From an uncultured Saprospiraceae bacterium (GTDB taxonomy: Bacteria; Bacteroidota; Bacteroidia; Chitinophagales; Saprospiraceae): a stretch of 64,000 bases of DNA. The stretch's first letter is position 1; each line of letters opens with the position of its first letter. The stretch spans positions 91,009 through 155,008 of the forward strand of contig CALJOK010000077.1 of the NCBI GenBank assembly GCA_937981555.1, in the 5' to 3' direction. Below, piece by piece: positions 1 to 8,553 of the stretch. The notes under the pieces are model-generated. The model was not told where the DNA came from and ran no database searches. It worked only from the letters and a program-made list of their open reading frames with translations. The position numbers were made by a program, and so were the translations under genes.

Positions 1-1
1 A

Positions 2-532
2 TTAATATTCCTTTGGTGTATCGTCGGAGGTTCAATAGATGCGAAATATTCCAATGCTATCAAGAAGGGCGTAATGTCAAAAATGGAAGAAGGGCCACTC
101 ACCGGCTCCTATTGTCAAGATATTCGAGTATCTATTTACGATGGAAAAATGCACCCAGTAGATTCTAACGATATGGCATTTATGTTGGCTGCGACTAACG
201 CATTTAAAAATTCATTTAACGAAGCTCGACCTCAATTACTCGAACCAATTTACGAAGTAGAAGTACTTTGTTCAGGTGATGTGCTAGGTGATGTGATGGG
301 AGATTTGCAAACACGACGCGCCATGATTTTGGGGATGGATGCCGAAGGTCATTATCAAAAAATAAAAGCAAAAGTACCGATTGCGGAAATGTATCAGTAC
401 TCTTCGACCTTACGATCGATTACTCAAGGCCGTGCAAAATTCACTCGAAAATTTTGTGAATACATGGCGGTGACGCCTGATGTTCAGAAAGAATTGGTGA
501 ATGCGTATCAAGCGGAATTACAAGAGGCGTAA
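2..532 (+). CDS. Elongation factor G family protein, C-terminal part (5' truncated by window)
   Basis: The frame is open from the window edge and gives the last 176 residues of an EF-G-type translation GTPase. Residues around YDGKMHPVDSNDMAF match the end of domain IV, and EPIYEVEV...GDVMGDLQTRRA matches the start of domain V; the SITQGRAKFTRKF segment is the usual EF-G C-terminal region. Full EF-Gs are about 700 residues, so the GTPase domain lies outside. Some positions (MEEGPLTGSY, the acidic-poor C-terminus) look more like the second EF-G paralogue common in Bacteroidota than the str-operon fusA, and no ribosomal genes follow. Paralogue assignment is inference. A perfect hairpin 48 bases downstream ends the transcript. 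Confidence 0.9.
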   Translation, partial: LIFLWCIVGGSIDAKYSNAIKKGVMSKMEEGPLTGSYCQDIRVSIYDGKMHPVDSNDMAFMLAATNAFKNSFNEARPQLLEPIYEVEVLCSGDVLGDVMGDLQTRRAMILGMDAEGHYQKIKAKVPIAEMYQYSSTLRSITQGRAKFTRKFCEYMAVTPDVQKELVNAYQAELQEA

Positions 533-580
533 ATTTATTTAAAAGTAAGAATGCATTGATAAATGTATTGCTGAAAAAAC

Positions 581-610
581 AAACGGCACTCGAAATATCG
601 AGTGCCGTTT
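581..610 (+). terminator. Hairpin terminator after the EF-G gene
   Basis: A perfect 13-bp inverted repeat (AAACGGCACTCGA / TCGAGTGCCGTTT) with a 4-base loop, beginning 48 bases after the EF-G stop. The tract that follows is T-rich but not a clean run of T. Nearly the same stem occurs after the TonB-like gene at 10931-10960. Confidence 0.7.
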
Positions 611-990
611 GCGTTTATTTATGCTTTTGTAAAAGCATTGTGTATTTTTTTTGGGTTCCCTTACTATTTAACACAACAATATTTAAACAAAACTCACCTA
701 CTATTTTAAGAAGATGCCATTAACCGATGATTAATTATTGCTGCTCATTAAATAACTCTTAATGAAAAAATAATATATGTATTACTAATATCATTGACTA
801 CGTTTATATTATTTACCAACCAAATTAAAAGGGAAAGATTATGACCTTTTGATAAAAAAATGACAGTCTTTTTAAAACTCGAACATATATAATTTATTCA
901 CCACACTTAAGTTAGAAAGCTGATGAAATAGGAGTATATTACTAGATAAAATAGGACAAAGAAAACGTAATTTTAAAAATACACCCCCTG
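611..990. other. Gene-free AT-rich stretch upstream of the TPR kinase
   Basis: About 380 bases between the EF-G terminator and the histidine kinase. No convincing ORF, RNA gene or consensus TAnnTTTG promoter was seen. A short antisense frame at 872-1063 has no protein-like features. Confidence 0.5.
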
Positions 991-3027
991 ATGAAACCCC
1001 TAAGACTATTTGTTTTAATATTTTTTTATTTGAACATCTTGCCTTGCTTATCAGCTCAATCAATTGATAGTTTAAAGTTAGATCTCGCTAATGAGATTGC
1101 TAACAATACACCACTTCAACTCCATTTACTTCGTCAAATTTCTACTTTTTACCAATCTGTTGATATGGATAGTTCACAATATTATGCAGAGGTTTTGTTG
1201 TTAAAAGCAGCAGAGTTTGAAAGTGAAGTTGACATGGCCAAAGGCTACAATAGTTTGGCTAATATTTATAATCTCAAAGGAGAATATAAAAAAGCGATTG
1301 AACCAATTGATAAAAGTATAGCTCTTTGTCAGGAGTTGGATATTTCTAGAGGTGTTTCCTCAGGACTCTTTTTGAAAGCAAATATTTTGCAAAACCTACA
1401 TCACTATGCCGAGGCGGAAAAAAAATATTTTGAAAGTTTAGAAATAGCAGAGACTAATAATGACTCCATGATGATTGGGTACATTTTTCAAAATGTGGGA
1501 ATCAATAAGGATTTTCAAGGACATTACGATGAAGCTATTCAGTATTATTTTGATGCTATAAAAATATTTTCTTCCATAGGAGAACAACTTGGGCTTGCTC
1601 AATTATATACTAATATAGGAACGATTTATCAAATCACCGAACAAAAAGAAAAATGCATAGAGTATTATAAGAAGGCCATTCAAATCAAAAAAGAATTAGG
1701 AACTATTAGTGACTTAGCGATAACTTATGAAAATTTGGCAACCGTTTACGTCAAATATGAAGAGTTGGATAAAGGAACATCAGCAATTGATTCTGCTTTA
1801 TATTATAGTGAGATCTCAAATTCTAAGGGGTCACTACCTTATATTTATTTTGTAAAAGGAGATATATTGTCCAAACAAAAACGGACTGAAGGAGCTTTAG
1901 AAATGTATAAAAAAGGAGTTGAACTATCCAAAGAGTTGGATGATCCTTATCGCATCTCGATTGGAAATACTAGTATTGGAAAATCTTATGCTGCACTAGG
2001 ACGACATCAAAAAGCGATAGACTATTATGAAGATGTTTTGCAATATGTGAAAGGTATCGAAAATTTTAAGCTAGAGAAAGATGTGTTGGTGCAATATATC
2101 GAATCCTTAAAGAAAACCGATCAATATCAAAAAGCAACGGAACATTACGAGCGAGTATTAGTACTCAATGATTCTCTTTTTTCTCAGCAAACAATTGAAT
2201 CTATTAATGAAGTAGAAACAAGATTTCAAACGGAGCAAAAAGAAACAGAAAATAAATTATTAAAGACAGAGAAGACCGTTCAAGCTTCGACTATTAAAAG
2301 TCAACAAGAAACTTTAATTGCTAGCATATTAGGAATTAGTTTGTTAGCGGTGATTACTTTTCTTTTTTATAGACAAAGTAGTGATCGGAAGAAGACAAAT
2401 AAATTATTGCAGGGGAAAAATGAAAAAATAGAAACACTACATAAGGAATTGAGTCATCGAGTCAAAAATAATCTGGCTTTTGTCTCAGGGCTATTGCGGA
2501 TGCAAGGTAGGCGATTAGTAAATGTAGAGGCGAAGCAGGCTGTAAAGGATGGGGAATCTCGTATCGAAGCAATGGCACTTTTGCATCAAAAACTATATAC
2601 AAATGAGGAGGAGACAATGATTGATTTGGGAGAATATCTAGATCAAATCTGTACCAACTTAAAACGTATTTACCCTTTGGAAGGAGAGGCTCCAAAAATA
2701 AAATTACGAACAGGAAGTATTAAAATTGATGGAGAAAAATCAGTTAGGATTGGTTTGATTATAAATGAATTAGTTACTAACTCATTTAAATATGCCTTTG
2801 AAAATACAGCCAATCCACAAATTGATATTGCGGTTAATAAAGTAGATGAAGAATATTTAAATTTAACTTATCGAGATAATGGAATTGGTTTGCCAACTGA
2901 GTTGGATATTAAAAAATCTAAATCATTAGGATTGAAATTAGTTCATATGTTGACAGAACAATTAAAAGGAAAAGTGGAAATGGAAAACAAAGAGGGAGCT
3001 TTTTTTCAAATAGATTTTCAATACTAA
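991..3027 (+). CDS. TPR-repeat sensor histidine kinase (HisKA_2/HWE type)
   Basis: A 678-residue membrane sensor kinase. Residues 1-22 are a signal peptide. About 60-400 are tetratricopeptide repeats (motifs such as LANIYNLKGEYKKAI and NIGTIYQITEQKEKCIEYY), expected to be periplasmic. A coiled coil at 400-440 leads to a single membrane helix at about 441-461. The cytoplasmic kinase has the phospho-acceptor H489 in ELSHRVKNN, typical of the HisKA_2 family, then an ATPase domain with N592 (INELVTNS), G1 (DNGIGLP, about 629-635) and a degenerate G2 (LGLKLV). The LytTR regulator starts 17 bases downstream and is the obvious partner. The ligand sensed by the TPRs is unknown. Confidence 0.93.
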   Translation: MKPLRLFVLIFFYLNILPCLSAQSIDSLKLDLANEIANNTPLQLHLLRQISTFYQSVDMDSSQYYAEVLLLKAAEFESEVDMAKGYNSLANIYNLKGEYKKAIEPIDKSIALCQELDISRGVSSGLFLKANILQNLHHYAEAEKKYFESLEIAETNNDSMMIGYIFQNVGINKDFQGHYDEAIQYYFDAIKIFSSIGEQLGLAQLYTNIGTIYQITEQKEKCIEYYKKAIQIKKELGTISDLAITYENLATVYVKYEELDKGTSAIDSALYYSEISNSKGSLPYIYFVKGDILSKQKRTEGALEMYKKGVELSKELDDPYRISIGNTSIGKSYAALGRHQKAIDYYEDVLQYVKGIENFKLEKDVLVQYIESLKKTDQYQKATEHYERVLVLNDSLFSQQTIESINEVETRFQTEQKETENKLLKTEKTVQASTIKSQQETLIASILGISLLAVITFLFYRQSSDRKKTNKLLQGKNEKIETLHKELSHRVKNNLAFVSGLLRMQGRRLVNVEAKQAVKDGESRIEAMALLHQKLYTNEEETMIDLGEYLDQICTNLKRIYPLEGEAPKIKLRTGSIKIDGEKSVRIGLIINELVTNSFKYAFENTANPQIDIAVNKVDEEYLNLTYRDNGIGLPTELDIKKSKSLGLKLVHMLTEQLKGKVEMENKEGAFFQIDFQY

Positions 3028-3044
3028 AAAATCGGTTGTTAAAA

Positions 3045-3824
3045 ATGGAAGCTTTAAAAATTTTAATTATAGAAGATGATGTTTTTTTGGGAACAGAACT
3101 AGAAGAGCAATTGCTTGAATTTGGTTATACGATTACAGAGCGAGTGCGGGATAGTAAGTCTGCAATTATTGCTTTTCGAAGACGGTTACCAGATATAGTT
3201 TTATGTGATATTAATTTGGAGGATAGTGAATTAGATGGTATCGATTTAGTCAAAGTATTCAATACAATTGCCAAAGTACCTATTATTTTTTTGACAGCTT
3301 TTGGTGATGCTAAAACAGTTGCTAGGGCAAAAGAAGTAAACCCTGCTTATTATTTAATAAAGCCCTGCAACCCAAATCAATTACAGATTTCCTTGGATTT
3401 TGCTATAGCGAATTTTATGAATAAAGAAGAGGCTGAGTTAGAACATTCTTTGAAGTTACAGGAAGCAACTACTCCTTCCTTACATGTAGGCGCAGATTAT
3501 TTTTTCCTGAAAGATGGACATAAATATGTGCGCGTTAAGGTAGAAGATATTCTATGGGTGGAAGCATTAGGAGCTAATGTGAAAATAATTACGGAACCTT
3601 CGGTTTTTACCTTGTCTGCTAATCTGAGTAGTTTTTCAAAACAAGTACCACATGATTTTTTGGTACGAGTTCATCGTTCTTATATGATTAATATTCATAG
3701 GATAGAATCCTTTTATGGTAATCGTATTTATATTCAAAAAAATGGCAAGCAACAAGAAATTCCTATTGGGAAAACCTATCGAGAAGGTTTTCAAAAGTTA
3801 TTTATCAAATTGGCCTCGGATTAA
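3045..3824 (+). CDS. LytTR-family response regulator
   Basis: A 259-residue regulator of the LytR/AlgR type. The N-terminal receiver domain shows the acidic pair D11/D12, phospho-acceptor D55 (IVLCDINLED) and conserved K106 (LIKPCNP). About residues 150-255 form the LytTR DNA-binding domain (VRVKVEDILWVEALGANVKI, VHRSYMINI, IPIGKTYREGF). The frame extends to a TTG at 3036, but the ATG at 3045 gives the usual start directly before the first receiver strand. It follows the TPR histidine kinase by 17 bases, so the two very likely form one two-component system. Target promoters cannot be told from the sequence. Confidence 0.95.
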   Translation: MEALKILIIEDDVFLGTELEEQLLEFGYTITERVRDSKSAIIAFRRRLPDIVLCDINLEDSELDGIDLVKVFNTIAKVPIIFLTAFGDAKTVARAKEVNPAYYLIKPCNPNQLQISLDFAIANFMNKEEAELEHSLKLQEATTPSLHVGADYFFLKDGHKYVRVKVEDILWVEALGANVKIITEPSVFTLSANLSSFSKQVPHDFLVRVHRSYMINIHRIESFYGNRIYIQKNGKQQEIPIGKTYREGFQKLFIKLASD

Positions 3825-4201
3825 TAATACATGATAATTTCCCTTGATATGGAAAATCCTTCTCTTCATAAGTTTTCTCTTTTCGTTGACTCTTTTTATT
3901 TCATAATCATGTTTAGCATCCGTATATTTATATTAATCGAAAGCTGAAAAATTTCGATTAATAACTAACACATGCATGTCTCTAATTAAAATTATTAAAG
4001 GCATTAGTAAAATTACTTTTGCTGGTGTCTTTTTTTATGATTATTATTTGCGCCGCCTTTTAAAAAATAAACCATCTACAAATTAATGCAGATGGTTTAT
4101 TTTCAGGATCAATATTTTAAAATAGAAATTATCTGATTGTGATTAGGAGATTACTTGTCTAAAACTAACTCACTTAGTTTTTTTAATACACGAATCCACG
4201 A
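3825..4201. other. Intergenic stretch between convergent operons
   Basis: About 375 bases between the LytTR regulator and the OmpA-family gene. It holds the hairpin at 4064-4103 and otherwise nothing recognised. The sequence is AT-rich with no protein-like frame. Confidence 0.5.
4064..4103 (-). terminator. Hairpin terminator of the OmpA operon
   Basis: A 17-bp stem with one mismatch (arms 4064-4080 and 4087-4103, core AACCATCT / AGATGGTT) and a 6-base loop. Read on the minus strand the stem is followed by a run of T, as expected downstream of the gene at 4202. It may also stop transcription from the plus strand. Confidence 0.65.
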
Positions 4202-5647
4202 TTAATTTTCTCTGATAAATAAATGTATTTCCGCTCTTCGAGCATTTGCTGGATCAGTTGAAGTCGTATCAATTCCGAGTGGTTCTAAGATTAATCGATT
4301 GGGGCGAATTCCCAGATTGATCAAAGTATTTCTTACATTTTCAGCACGCTGCTGAGAGAGTTTTTGATTGACTTCAAAGCTTCCAGTATTGCTAGCGAAT
4401 GCTTTGATCGTAATATCCACTTGCTGATGAATAGAAAGTTGATTAGCTAAATTTTGGATTTTACTTTTTTCTGATGAAGTCATTTTAGCTGACCCATTTT
4501 GAAAATAGATATTTTGTTGACGACGAGTTTTGACAAAAGTACGAAGTGCTTCAGTCACTTTAGGTGTTTCGATTTTTTCGGGTGCAGGTTTTGCTAGCTC
4601 CACTTTTTCTGGTGAAGAGGTATGAGCATGACTGTTTAACTGCTTTTCCATTTTCAAAAGTTGTGCTTGAATTAGACTAAGTTGAGTACTAGAGTCTGTT
4701 ACTTTTGGAGTTTCTATTTTAGCAATTTGATTAATTTTTGCTTCGAGTTCTTTTACTTTATTTTCCAACAAAGTTACTTGAGCGGAGTTATTAAAAACAG
4801 GTGAACTATTGTTAGTATTTGGAACAAACTTAACTGCTTCGAGTGATTGCACTCTTACTCGGATCTCAGATAATTCTTGGTTAAATAAGGAAAGGGTATT
4901 TAAGTCAGTTCCATTATTGTCACCTGATGAATTTTTGGCCAATTGAAGAAAAGCAATTTGTTGTTTTTCCAATTCCTTCAGACGTACTTCCAATTTTTCT
5001 ACCTCGTTAGCATACTCCTTCTCTGAAGATTTTAAATCATTTTTTTGATCCTTTTCCAAATCCTCCATTTTAGTTTTCAATCGTTCCACGGCACGTTGCA
5101 GGTATTCAGTTTCTCTTTCTTGAGCAGCCAATTCATTTTCCAAACCTTTTAATTTGAATTGCAAATCAATATTTCGATTAGCTAAATTACTATCTTCCTT
5201 AACTGATTTTTCATAATATTTATTCGTCAAGCGTTCATTTTCTTTTTGTTGCGTTTTGAGTTGTGCATCCAATGCCTCCATTTCTTTCATCAACTTTTGT
5301 TTGATTGATTCTAGTTCTCCAGCATTGGATTGATCATCTTTTTGTTGAAGAATAATGGTAGCATATAATTTTTCTAATTCCTCTTTTTTCTCACTTGCAC
5401 GAGATGGTGCAGATGTAGGTATAGCTACCGGAGGAGTTGTAGGGTTAGGAGCAGATGAATAATTTTTATTAGGAGGAGGAATTGCATAATAGTACCTTTT
5501 GGCCATTCTTTTCTTCTTGGCTTTGAGAATAGTTTCGACTAGGCTTTGATATTCAGCAGCAGTCATTTTGATGGTACTCGATTGTTGAGCTGATGCAAGA
5601 TTGATAGAAAAGAATAAAAATCCTATGATTAGATTTAAGGTTTTCAT
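4202..5647 (-). CDS. OmpA-family lipoprotein-like/periplasmic protein with long coiled coil
   Basis: A 481-residue exported protein. The open frame begins at 5737, but the ATG at 5647 places a clean signal peptide at the start (MKTLNLIIGFLFFSINLASA), so this start is preferred. About residues 85-260 form a long charged coiled coil. The last 110 residues are an OmpA-type peptidoglycan-binding domain (NIYFQNGSAKMTSSEKSKIQ..., LSQQRAENVRNTLINLGI, NARRAEIHLF). Just after the signal peptide is the motif MTAAEYQSLVETILKAK, which resembles MSPAEFENLIEEILESA in the upstream barrel protein. It has no barrel of its own and probably links the outer-membrane partner encoded upstream to the cell wall (inference). 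Confidence 0.85.
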   Translation of the reverse strand: MKTLNLIIGFLFFSINLASAQQSSTIKMTAAEYQSLVETILKAKKKRMAKRYYYAIPPPNKNYSSAPNPTTPPVAIPTSAPSRASEKKEELEKLYATIILQQKDDQSNAGELESIKQKLMKEMEALDAQLKTQQKENERLTNKYYEKSVKEDSNLANRNIDLQFKLKGLENELAAQERETEYLQRAVERLKTKMEDLEKDQKNDLKSSEKEYANEVEKLEVRLKELEKQQIAFLQLAKNSSGDNNGTDLNTLSLFNQELSEIRVRVQSLEAVKFVPNTNNSSPVFNNSAQVTLLENKVKELEAKINQIAKIETPKVTDSSTQLSLIQAQLLKMEKQLNSHAHTSSPEKVELAKPAPEKIETPKVTEALRTFVKTRRQQNIYFQNGSAKMTSSEKSKIQNLANQLSIHQQVDITIKAFASNTGSFEVNQKLSQQRAENVRNTLINLGIRPNRLILEPLGIDTTSTDPANARRAEIHLFIREN

Positions 5648-5737
5648 AAAATCGTTTTTTAAAAAAAATAGAAGAAAAGGAGCCAGAAGGAAATCCTCCT
5701 CCTGACTCAATTTTAAAAGTTGGAATCTCTTTAACAA

Positions 5738-7852
5738 TTAGTTTTTAGAATCAACCTTCTTTTTTCTTTGCCACCATCTTCTTTTCTTTTTCCCATCAAA
5801 TAATTTAACGGTCTCTACAGTTTCCTCTTCTTTTTTATCTCCTTCAACTGCTTCCAATCTTTCGATAAGTTTAGCAACTTCTGCATTATTTTTATTCAAT
5901 TTTTGATCTAATTGATACATTAATGCAAGTAACTTAGTCTCTGTTTCAGAACGACCTTCTGCATCAACTTTTACAGTAGCAGCAGGAGCTAAATCAGGAG
6001 AGACAGAAGTAGGCGCAGCCGGAGCAACAGTAGTTGACTCGCTTAATAATCTTTCCAAGCGATCCATTCTTCTAAGTAATTCAGTATTGTCCTGACGAGG
6101 TGCAGGAGTTGAATATTCTCGCATCTCTACATTGTTGTATGGAGCGGGTTGTGAATACATAGGTGAAGGGCCACTTGCACTTTCTAAAATTTCTTCAATT
6201 AAATTTTCAAACTCAGCAGGTGACATTCTGATTTCACTTCCAGAAGGAGTGATCGTCACATTTTGATTGCCTAGCGTTGAATTAGGTAAAGGAGCATTGT
6301 TAGCGTATGTCGTTGGCGTTGTATTAGTTGGCGCAACTACTACAGGTGAAGGATCAACGGTAGGTTGAATAATGATCGGAGTCGTTTCGACAATAGGTTC
6401 GTCAATTTTTTCTAACTCTTCCACGATCTCTTCGACCTTTTGTTTTTCCTCTTTAAGGATAGCAGCTTTTTCCAAATCTTGCTCTGCGTATGCTTGAATT
6501 AATGCTTCTTCTAGATCTAGAATTTTCTGATCATATTGAACATGTAGTTCAGCAACTTTGGTATCATTAGCTTCTTGCTGTAACATTAATTGCTCATTGA
6601 TTTGATCTTGAATAATGTCTTTTGGATTTTTATCTTTTTTTCCAAAATTCAATTTGATCCCAGCGCTGTAAAACCAAGAAGTTTGAATTTCCTCAGGTGC
6701 AGCCAAATTATCAACTGGTGAGCCAGAAGTAATGATTGCTCTTGCACTACCGAATATTTTGAAGTTCTTAGTTAAAGGAATTAATAAACCAGCACCACCC
6801 ATTGCAAATCCAGTATCATCTCCTCCTTGTAATGAAACGCCCATAGAGTCAGTATCGATTGCTTTTTTTCCAACGTAACCATCATTCACATCTAACTTCC
6901 CACCACCGATCATCAAGAAAGGAACCATTCCTCCTCCTGTGTTAAGTCGCATTCGCATCTCTCCACCGTACATTGAAATATCATCAAATTTGGTAAACGA
7001 ATCATCTTGGAGTCCTCTCCAGTAAAAACCATTAAGACCAATATAAGGTCCAAGGTCAAATCCTGCACTTGCTCCAACCATATTAGTATTACGATAAACG
7101 AGTTTGTCATTGAAATTCATTTGACCAGCTACTGCTTCCAAGCCAATATTCAATCCACCTGATCCTCTTGTAAATGAATCAAAGTAAGCTCGATCCAAAT
7201 CAGACATTTGACCTGGCTTCCGACCTCCTAAATAAAATTGTAAAGATGCTCCAGCAGACCAGTTGGTCAAGTCTTCCATTTGGAAAGAGTTGCCTACTTC
7301 GTTCAAGTCAATTTTATCTTGATCGCTTAATAAGTGAGCGCCAGCGTTATATCGGTAAGCAGTATTTCTTCCCTCCAAAGTAAGGGTCATTCGATCTGCA
7401 ATTCCAAGTTTTAAACCAAGTCCACCGGTCAAATAGATTTGTTCTCTTTCCAATGAATTATCCAGTTCTATTTTTTGAACTCCTGTACCTAATAATACAA
7501 AAGGAAGTAAACGTCCTCTACTAATATTGGCTTTAATTTCACCGCCCCATCGAGTCAATTTGACATCGGAGGAGTTAAAAGTATTAGCATCATAGGAAGC
7601 TAAACCAAAATCTTCAAAATCATTTTTTAAATCTAACCCTTGAAGATAAGAAGCACGAACTTCAAAAAATTCACCAAATCCTATTCCTAATTTTCCACCG
7701 ACTAAGAAGCCATCTTCTAACCCTGCTTTGTCATTCCAGAATACATATTCTCCTGCTGGAGAAACGGTGTAACTGATACCTGCAACTTGTGCGAATCCTA
7801 TTTGATATAAAAGAATAAAAAATAAAATCGCTTTTAAACGAATTGATGTCAT
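5738..7852 (-). CDS. Outer-membrane beta-barrel protein with tandem barrel halves and coiled-coil tail
   Basis: A 704-residue protein with a signal peptide (about 1-21). Two similar segments of alternating amphipathic strands (about 25-210 and 230-405) each look like an eight-strand OmpA/PorT-type barrel. A predicted helix/coiled coil (about 410-485), a Pro/Thr-rich linker, the motif MSPAEFENLIEEILESA, a second coiled coil and a very basic C-terminus (KKKRRWWQRKKK) follow. It lacks the OmpA peptidoglycan-binding domain, which is carried by the next gene 90 bases downstream. The two therefore look like a split barrel/anchor pair. Specific function unknown. Confidence 0.75.
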   Translation of the reverse strand: MTSIRLKAILFFILLYQIGFAQVAGISYTVSPAGEYVFWNDKAGLEDGFLVGGKLGIGFGEFFEVRASYLQGLDLKNDFEDFGLASYDANTFNSSDVKLTRWGGEIKANISRGRLLPFVLLGTGVQKIELDNSLEREQIYLTGGLGLKLGIADRMTLTLEGRNTAYRYNAGAHLLSDQDKIDLNEVGNSFQMEDLTNWSAGASLQFYLGGRKPGQMSDLDRAYFDSFTRGSGGLNIGLEAVAGQMNFNDKLVYRNTNMVGASAGFDLGPYIGLNGFYWRGLQDDSFTKFDDISMYGGEMRMRLNTGGGMVPFLMIGGGKLDVNDGYVGKKAIDTDSMGVSLQGGDDTGFAMGGAGLLIPLTKNFKIFGSARAIITSGSPVDNLAAPEEIQTSWFYSAGIKLNFGKKDKNPKDIIQDQINEQLMLQQEANDTKVAELHVQYDQKILDLEEALIQAYAEQDLEKAAILKEEKQKVEEIVEELEKIDEPIVETTPIIIQPTVDPSPVVVAPTNTTPTTYANNAPLPNSTLGNQNVTITPSGSEIRMSPAEFENLIEEILESASGPSPMYSQPAPYNNVEMREYSTPAPRQDNTELLRRMDRLERLLSESTTVAPAAPTSVSPDLAPAATVKVDAEGRSETETKLLALMYQLDQKLNKNNAEVAKLIERLEAVEGDKKEEETVETVKLFDGKKKRRWWQRKKKVDSKN

Positions 7853-8297
7853 GATAAATGTTTTGTGTTATATAATAAGTTTGATATATGAAATAGAGCC
7901 AATAGGCTAATTCCATTGAATTATTCTATTCAAAAATTTAAATTGTTTTTTCAGAAATGGTTAAGATTGTTTCAAAGGGGAGAAATGTTATTCTTTTCAG
8001 AGGCGATTCATAATATGCTTGTTTTGAGTTTGCATGTTAGTTAAGACTCTAAAATTAAGAAAGGTAACAGGATTTTGATTTTTAAATATTGGATTTAGTA
8101 CGATGAAACAGAAGCTGATCTAAAAACTAAAAGGAAAGCTAATCAGTACGGGAGAACTTTGCACTTTAAAAGTAAAAGAAGAAATTTTAATCGATTTAAA
8201 ATTTATTTATAAGTTCCGATTTTTACAATTTTTGAGAAGATTAAAATTCAATATTTGTATTGATATAGTATATTAATAACATGTAAAATAAAGAAAC
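7853..8297. other. AT-rich intergenic region between divergent genes
   Basis: About 445 bases between the barrel-protein start (minus strand) and the small peptide gene (plus strand). It must hold both promoters, but no full TTTG-N19-21-TAnnTTTG pair was identified. No RNA gene seen. Confidence 0.45.
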
Positions 8298-8411
8298 ATG
8301 GAAAAGAAATCAATAAAAGAAGTATCTAAAAAAATGAAAGCTTTGACAAAAGACAAAAAGAAAAATGTAAAAGGCGGCGGTGGCGGATTTACAGATTTAG
8401 TTATTTGTTAA
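8298..8411 (+). CDS. Small Lys-rich peptide with a penta-glycine stretch and C-terminal Cys
   Basis: A 37-codon frame with an ATG preceded by an A-rich AAATAAAGAAAC stretch. The product is strongly basic in the first 25 residues (MEKKSIKEVSKKMKALTKDK...), then has five consecutive glycines and the tail FTDLVIC. A charged helical leader followed by a Gly-Gly type junction and a short tail with Thr and Cys resembles the precursors of ribosomally made modified peptides in Bacteroidota. No maturase, protease or transporter gene lies nearby, so this is only a resemblance. It could also be a chance frame. The next gene starts 142 bases downstream. Confidence 0.4.
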   Translation: MEKKSIKEVSKKMKALTKDKKKNVKGGGGGFTDLVIC

Positions 8412-8553
8412 CAATTATTGCTTTCCTATAAACGATGGTGGTGAAGTAATTAAAATATCTTCTGGATTATTGTTTTGCTTTTGCAATATTAATTTTCTTT
8501 GATGTTTTAAATATTTATTTCACTCCATTTTTTCCCAGCTAACACGATACTTT

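Noticed and set aside
872..1063. Short antisense frame upstream of the TPR kinase
   Set aside because: AT-rich, Leu/Phe/Ile-rich chance translation that overlaps the start of a well-supported gene; no domain or start context.
5648..5737. 30-residue N-terminal extension of the OmpA-family protein
   Set aside because: It would place a charged stretch before the signal peptide; the ATG at 5647 gives a normal signal sequence.
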